The notes under the pieces were generated by a model. It was given only the letters and a program-made list of their open reading frames with translations, was not told where the DNA came from and ran no database searches. Positions 6,354-10,524 of a stretch of 10,524 nt of DNA are shown in pieces. The position numbers and the translations under genes are program-made. The stretch is from assembly GCA_036555065.1 (NCBI GenBank), contig DATBLZ010000064.1:1-10524 (forward strand), written 5' to 3'. How positions within the stretch are numbered: the stretch's first letter is position 1; each line of letters opens with the position of its first letter. The DNA is from DATBLZ01 sp036555065 (GTDB lineage Bacteria; Pseudomonadota; Gammaproteobacteria; Steroidobacterales; Rariloculaceae).

Positions 6354-6881
6354 ATGAATGCTCGTATCGACATGAGAAAGATCGGCGCAGCGCTCGTGGG
6401 AGCCGTAATGCTCGCCGCACCCGTTTGGGCACATCACTCGTTTGCGATGTACGACCTGCGCATCACGAGGGTCGTTACGGGCGTCGTCCAGCGCGTCGAC
6501 CCGGCGCCGAATCACCTCGCGATCTTCTTCGCGACCATGAATCCGGACCGCAAGAACGTCGTGCGCGACGCCAATGGCCAGCCGGTCATCTGGTCCGTCG
6601 AGATGGCGGGCTCCGCGATGATGGCGCGGCAAGGCGTGTCCGTGAGCTCATTCCCGCCCGGCACGGTTTTCAGCGTCGGCTTCCATCCGTTGCGTAACGG
6701 CAATCCTGCCGGAACGCGCGAAGGCGGGATTTTCCGCTGTCCGGACCGGACGCCGCCCGCGCCCGGCATGCACTGCGACTCGGTCGAGGGTAACATCCAC
6801 ATCGGCACCGAGCCGCTGCCGACCCCGGCGGAAGGCACGACCGGGCAAGAGCAGTCCAGCCTCACGAGCACCGCGCAATAG
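6354..6881 (+). CDS. Periplasmic DUF6152 family protein (copy 2)
   Basis: 175 residues from ATG 6354, preceded by GGAG (6342-6345) at 8-base spacing. In-frame starts at 6318 and 6372 are alternatives, and all keep the signal core GAALVGAVML. Cleavage after VWA leaves a mature protein starting His27-His28-Ser-Phe-Ala-Met-Tyr-Asp, the classic DUF6152 opening. It is divergent from copy 1: the NPH motif is replaced by PNH, but the histidine (His54) falls in the same column. PMRDG becomes PLRNG (112-116), and Cys99 of copy 1 corresponds to His111 here. A C-terminal extension of about 50 residues carries Cys129 and Cys141 and a low-complexity Thr/Ser/Pro tail. It follows the second secreted-family gene as copy 1 follows the first. 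Its TAG overlaps the proposed ATA start of the carboxylesterase. Function is unknown; periplasmic location is inferred from the signal. Confidence 0.82.
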   Translation: MNARIDMRKIGAALVGAVMLAAPVWAHHSFAMYDLRITRVVTGVVQRVDPAPNHLAIFFATMNPDRKNVVRDANGQPVIWSVEMAGSAMMARQGVSVSSFPPGTVFSVGFHPLRNGNPAGTREGGIFRCPDRTPPAPGMHCDSVEGNIHIGTEPLPTPAEGTTGQEQSSLTSTAQ

Positions 6882-8524
6882 CTTCACGCCGCGATTTTCT
6901 GACCCAAGGCACGTTGCTCGCCGCGCTCGGCGGCGGTGGCCTACTGCGTTCGGTCGCCTGGGGCCAGGCGCCAATCGCAGGTACAGCGCCACGGTTCGTC
7001 GAAGCCGCGACCACTCTCGGCCGAATACGCGGCGCTGACATCGGCGGCATCAAGACTTTCAAAGGTATCCCGTACGGTGCGAGCACTGCGGGCCGGAATC
7101 GCTTCCTGCCGCCCAGGGATCGGAGCGCGTGGAGCGGCGTCCGCGACGCACTCGAGTTCGGCCCGAGCGCGCCGCAGCGCGAGCCCGGCGTGCAGGCGGC
7201 GACAGGGCCATTGGCCGTCGCTGCCGCCGGTCTGCCGCGCGAGAGCGAAGATTGCCTCGTGCTCAATGTTTGGACGCCGGGTCTGTCGGGCGGCAGGCGG
7301 CCCGTCATGGTCTGGTGCCACGGCGGCGCGTTCTCGAGCGGGTCGGGATCCGCGCCGGGCACGGACGGCACGAACCTCGCGAAACGCGGCGACGTCGTCG
7401 TCGTCTCTGTCAATCACCGTCTCAACGTTCTCGGGTTCACGTATCTCGGCGACCTCGCCGGCGCAGCGGGCGACACCGCGCTCGCTTTGTCGGGCGGCGC
7501 CGGCATGCTCGACATCGTGCACGCGCTGCAATGGGTGCGCGCGAACATCGCCGCGTTCGGCGGCGACCCGGGCAACGTGACCGTGTTCGGTCAGTCCGGC
7601 GGCGGACGCAAGGTCGCGACGCTGCTCGCGATGCCGTCGGCGAAAGGGCTGTTTCATCGCGCGATCATCGAAAGCGGCGCGACGATCAAGCTCGTCGAGC
7701 GTGAGCAGGGCGCGCGCGTCGCGCGCGAGCTCGCCGCGACGCTCGGCATGAGTGCGCCGAGCTTGGACGATCTACAAGCAGTGCCTCTCGACCGGCTCAT
7801 GAGCGCGTATTTCGCGACCGTGCGGCGCATGAACGTCGATCAGATGACGATGGGCTTTTCGCCGGTCGTCGACGGCACGACAATACCGAGCCACCCGTTT
7901 CACCCGACGGCCTCGACGGTCTCGGCGGACGTGCCGCTGATCATCGGCTCGACGCGCACCGAGCTCACGGCGCAGACGGACGCGGCCGTGTTCTCGCTCG
8001 ATGAGGCCGGTATGCGCGCACGGGTCGAAAGCCTCGTTGGCGCCGCGAGCGGCGAAATCATCGAGATCTACAGGCAAGCGAACCCGGGCGCGACGCCCGC
8101 CGACCTCTATTTCCTCATCGCGAGCGATCATCGGTACACCGCGCCGGTCATGAAGATCGCCGAGCGCCGTGCGGCGTTGGGCGAAGGCTCCGTCCATCTC
8201 TATTACTTCCGCTGGGAGTCTCCCTATGAAGGCGGGCGATTGAAGTCACCGCACACGGTCGAGATTCCGTTCGTATTCGCAAACGTCGCAAGCTCGCGCC
8301 TGACGGCCGAAGCGCCCGATGCACCCGCGCTCGCGGACAAGGTCAGCGGCGCCTGGGTTGCGTTCGCGCGCACGGGCGACCCCAACACGCCGAAGCTGCC
8401 GCGGTGGCCCGCGTTCGAGGCCGTCCACCGGCCGACGATGGTGTTCGACAACGTGAGCCGAGTCGTCAATGATCCGATCCGCGAGCAGCGGATCGCGATG
8501 TTCGCGGCGCTCGGCCTAGATTAG
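6878..8524 (+). CDS. Tat-exported type-B carboxylesterase
   Basis: An alpha/beta hydrolase of the carboxylesterase type-B family, about 548 residues if started at ATA 6878. The oxyanion motif is CHGGAF, and the nucleophile elbow FGQSGGG contains Ser240. The acid is Glu362 in GSTRTE and the base is His459 in SPHTVEIPF, a complete triad. Other family marks are GIPYG, EDCLVLNVWTP and NVTVFG. The N-terminus reads (I/M)ASRRDFLTQG and then a hydrophobic stretch to AWGQA, a textbook Tat signal. No ATG, GTG or TTG precedes the twin Arg in frame back to the stop at 6791. The first conventional start, TTG 6914, would remove the RR motif, so I place the start at ATA 6878, overlapping the previous TAG. 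The start is uncertain; the body is not. It probably cleaves carboxylic esters in the periplasm; the substrate is unknown. The aldo/keto reductase gene follows 9 bases later. Confidence 0.85.
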   Translation: MASRRDFLTQGTLLAALGGGGLLRSVAWGQAPIAGTAPRFVEAATTLGRIRGADIGGIKTFKGIPYGASTAGRNRFLPPRDRSAWSGVRDALEFGPSAPQREPGVQAATGPLAVAAAGLPRESEDCLVLNVWTPGLSGGRRPVMVWCHGGAFSSGSGSAPGTDGTNLAKRGDVVVVSVNHRLNVLGFTYLGDLAGAAGDTALALSGGAGMLDIVHALQWVRANIAAFGGDPGNVTVFGQSGGGRKVATLLAMPSAKGLFHRAIIESGATIKLVEREQGARVARELAATLGMSAPSLDDLQAVPLDRLMSAYFATVRRMNVDQMTMGFSPVVDGTTIPSHPFHPTASTVSADVPLIIGSTRTELTAQTDAAVFSLDEAGMRARVESLVGAASGEIIEIYRQANPGATPADLYFLIASDHRYTAPVMKIAERRAALGEGSVHLYYFRWESPYEGGRLKSPHTVEIPFVFANVASSRLTAEAPDAPALADKVSGAWVAFARTGDPNTPKLPRWPAFEAVHRPTMVFDNVSRVVNDPIREQRIAMFAALGLD

Positions 8525-8533
8525 GCCGGTGTC

Positions 8534-9505
8534 ATGGTTAGAAGGCACGCTCTTGGGCAATCCGGGATCGACGTCGCGCCGCTTGCGCTCGGCGGCAACG
8601 TGTTCGGCTGGACCGCCGACGAGCAGCGCTCGTTCGAGGTGCTCGATGCATTCGTCGCGGCCGGCTTCAATCTCATCGATACGGCCGACGTCTATTCGAA
8701 GTGGATCAAGGGACACAAAGGCGGCGAGTCCGAGACGATCATCGGCAAGTGGCTCAAGCGCCGCGGCCGGCGCGACGACGTCGTGATCGCGACCAAGGTC
8801 GGCATGGAAATGGGGTCCAAGGAGAAGGGTCTCTCTCGCGCCTACATCCTCAAAGCAGCGGATCGATCGCTCAAGCGCCTTAAGACTGATTACATCGATC
8901 TCTACCAAGCGCACATGGACGACCAGGAGACGCCGCTCGAGGAGACGCTCGGAGCGTTCGCCGATCTCATCGCGGCAGGCAAGGTGCGTGCGATCGGCGC
9001 ATCGAACTACGAGGCCGATCGCCTCGCGGCCGCGCTCGCGGTGAGCAAGGCCAAGGGCCTGCCGCGCTTCGCGACCTTGCAGCCCTGGTACAACCTCTAC
9101 GATCGCGTCGGGTTCGAAGGCGCGCTTGCGCAACTCTGTCGCCGCGAGGGCTTGGGCGTCATTCCGTACTTCAGCCTCGCGAGCGGCTTTCTCACGGGCA
9201 AGTACCGCTCCGAGAAGGATCTCGCCGGCAGCGCCCGCGCCTATCGCGTCAAAGAGATGCTCAACGAGCGCGGGTTCCGTATTCTCGCGGCGCTCGATGC
9301 CGTCGCGGACGACTACGACGCAACGCCCGCGCAAGTCGCGCTCGCGTGGCTCCGTGCGCACGGCATCACGGCCCCGATCGCGAGCGCGACGAGCGTTGCG
9401 CAGGTCGAAGAGCTCGTCCGATTCGCTGCCATTGAGCTTCGCAGCGACGCCGTGGCCGCGCTCGACGCGGCGAGCGAAGGCGGGCCGCCGCCGCCCGCGT
9501 GGTAA
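8534..9505 (+). CDS. Aldo/keto reductase
   Basis: 323 residues, cytoplasmic, a complete NAD(P)H-dependent aldo/keto reductase (TIM barrel). The catalytic tetrad is Asp49, Tyr54, Lys88 and His127, in the motifs FNLIDTADVYS, VIATKVG and DLYQAHMDD. GASNY (994-type family motif, residues ~155-159), the substrate-barrel strand VIPYFSLASGFLTGKY, and the C-terminal IASATSVAQVEELV that binds the cofactor phosphate region are all present. The protein most resembles the YajO/Tas-like subgroup that reduces aldehydes and ketones, including aromatic and sugar-derived ones; the substrate is not readable. The ATG at 8534 is 9 bases after the esterase stop. Its ribosome site is poor (only AGG in the short gap), which points to coupling with the esterase. 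In context it could reduce a carbonyl released from an ester imported after periplasmic cleavage; this is inference. Confidence 0.93.
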   Translation: MVRRHALGQSGIDVAPLALGGNVFGWTADEQRSFEVLDAFVAAGFNLIDTADVYSKWIKGHKGGESETIIGKWLKRRGRRDDVVIATKVGMEMGSKEKGLSRAYILKAADRSLKRLKTDYIDLYQAHMDDQETPLEETLGAFADLIAAGKVRAIGASNYEADRLAAALAVSKAKGLPRFATLQPWYNLYDRVGFEGALAQLCRREGLGVIPYFSLASGFLTGKYRSEKDLAGSARAYRVKEMLNERGFRILAALDAVADDYDATPAQVALAWLRAHGITAPIASATSVAQVEELVRFAAIELRSDAVAALDAASEGGPPPPAW

Positions 9506-9610
9506 GGAGATCCCGACGGCCCGGGCCATAGACGCAAGGCGGCGAGCAGGGTACTTTAGAAGGCTAGTCGGCTCGGCCACTGTCGGCCGGGGCGCTACAG
9601 GAGCGAATTC

Positions 9611-10524
9611 ATGCAAGCGTCGATAACCACAATGCGAAACTCGATTTTCGCTGCCGCGGCGGCCACAACACTGGCTGCGACGGCCAACGCCCAAATAAAC
9701 GACTCGATCCGCGGCGCCCCGAGCGAGGCGAATCACTTCATCGAGACGCCGGCCGGCTGGGAGCACCCGAAGACGGCGTGGGGCGATCCCGACATCCAGG
9801 CGACGTTGAACATGATGCAGGCCGCGGGCGTGCCGCTCGAGCGCTGCTACGGCTACGTTCAGTTCGCCGGTCAGTGCGACCCCAACAAGAAGTGGCTCAC
9901 CGAGGAGGAATACAACACGCGCATGGAGGCGGCGCGCAACCGCGTCGACCGCAGCAATCAGCTGCGCGAGCAAGGCAATATCGGCGGCGCGATCCTCGCG
10001 GGGTTGACCGACCCGAGCACGCCGCAGCGGCAGACGAACCTCATCGTCGATCCGCCCAACGGGCTCCTTCCCGCGATAACCCCGGAAGCCAAGCGCCTTG
10101 CCTTGCAGATGGGCAGCGACTGGGCCCTGCCGGGGGAGGACTTGGTCTTCGAGACGGCCGCCGACTTCGACAGCTGGGACCGCTGCATCACGCGCGGCAT
10201 GCCGTCGATGATGATGCCGTATCGCTACAACGGCGGGTTCAGGATTCACCAAGGACCCGGCGTCGTGGTGCTCGAGACGGAGATGATCCACGAAGGTCGC
10301 GTCGTCTACATGGACGGCCGCCCCGCGCCGGATCCCGCCATCAAGATGTGGCTCGGTTTCTCGCGCGGCCACTGGGAAGGGACGACCCTGGTCGTCGAGA
10401 CCACGAACTATCGAGACGGCATGGAGATCAATAACCCGCTGATCAACCTCGCAGTCATCGGCGGGCCGCCCGGCAACCGCTTCCCGTCGAGCGACCGGAT
10501 GAAGACGACCGAGCGGATCACGCG
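9611..10524 (+). CDS. Secreted protein of unknown function with RGHWEG motif (family member 3, 3' end outside window)
   Basis: The frame is open from ATG 9611 to the window edge (304 codons, no stop). AGGAG (9599-9603) at 7-base spacing supports this start over the internal ATG at 9632. A Sec signal (core 11-24) ends ANA near residue 27. The mature part is the common form of the secreted family: a Cys-containing N-region (Cys79, Cys89), a charged segment EEEYNTRMEAARNRVDR (98-114), RQTNLIVDPPNG (140-151), ITPEA (156-160), C-x3-G-x-P at 192-198, IHEGRVVYMDGRP (226-238) and SRGHWEGTTLVVETTNYRDG (251-270). The family's usual ending (a ER-[IF]-T beta-strand followed by a W-rich tail) is just starting at ERIT. 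It shares the C-x3-G and G-x-W-[ED] blocks with the 3409 and 4896 proteins but is a different branch. Function is unknown. The 105 bases before it hold a weak TAGAAG (9557-9562) and a small GC hairpin (9574-9589) without a U-tract. Confidence 0.78.
   Translation, partial: MQASITTMRNSIFAAAAATTLAATANAQINDSIRGAPSEANHFIETPAGWEHPKTAWGDPDIQATLNMMQAAGVPLERCYGYVQFAGQCDPNKKWLTEEEYNTRMEAARNRVDRSNQLREQGNIGGAILAGLTDPSTPQRQTNLIVDPPNGLLPAITPEAKRLALQMGSDWALPGEDLVFETAADFDSWDRCITRGMPSMMMPYRYNGGFRIHQGPGVVVLETEMIHEGRVVYMDGRPAPDPAIKMWLGFSRGHWEGTTLVVETTNYRDGMEINNPLINLAVIGGPPGNRFPSSDRMKTTERIT

Noticed and set aside
9574..9589. Inverted repeat CGGCC-actgtc-GGCCG as a terminator of the aldo/keto reductase gene
   Set aside because: The stem is only 5 bp, there is no following T-run, and it lies close to the next ribosome site; short GC palindromes are expected here.
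8516..10372. A 618-codon open frame on the minus strand opposite the aldo/keto reductase and the last secreted-family gene
   Set aside because: It is Arg/Ala/Val-rich with no family motif, and it is antisense to two genes with clear motifs, signal peptide and ribosome site. It is a shadow frame caused by high GC.
1..10524. tRNA, rRNA, CRISPR array, insertion sequence or phage genes
   Set aside because: No cloverleaf, direct-repeat array, transposase or integrase motif was found on either strand; apart from the REP doublet no repeat stands out.

Overview
The window is a high-GC bacterial segment of compactly packed genes. Nearly every product carries an export signal (three Tat-type, five or six Sec-type). 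It most resembles a soil or aquatic gammaproteobacterium of the Steroidobacteraceae/Woeseiales kind. I infer this from the gene mix (DUF6152 proteins, DUF4159 protein, Tat-exported dienelactone hydrolase and type-B carboxylesterase, and the secreted family with a G-[HF]-W-[ED] motif) and from a REP-like doublet of the kind common in gammaproteobacteria. The lineage call is inference, not a database result.

Layout. A Tat-exported LVIVD-type beta-propeller gene runs off the left edge on the minus strand (1-740). A 215-base divergent region (741-955) follows; it holds promoter elements and what looks like a small frameshifted gene remnant. Next is a Tat-exported dienelactone hydrolase on the plus strand (956-1831). 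A REP doublet (1844-1896) separates it from a convergent DUF4159 gene on the minus strand (1905-2735). A 40-base divergent gap leads to a NYN/PIN-like nuclease gene on the plus strand (2776-3369).

From 3409 to the right edge all genes are on the plus strand and close-packed: a secreted protein with a WYGDTIGFWD motif, a DUF6152 protein, a second and longer secreted WYGETIGFWD protein (4-base overlap), a second DUF6152 protein behind its own promoter-like element, a Tat carboxylesterase (its signal begins at a non-standard ATA codon overlapping the previous stop), an aldo/keto reductase, and a third member of the secreted family cut by the window end.

The two esterase/lactonase-type hydrolases and the reductase suggest degradation of an ester- or lactone-containing organic substrate, partly in the periplasm. 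The alternation of secreted-family and DUF6152 genes is the least explained part. Both mature DUF6152 proteins are predicted to begin with His-His, and each retains a second His and a Cys/His at aligned positions. This suggests an untested copper-binding role resembling N-terminal-histidine copper proteins.
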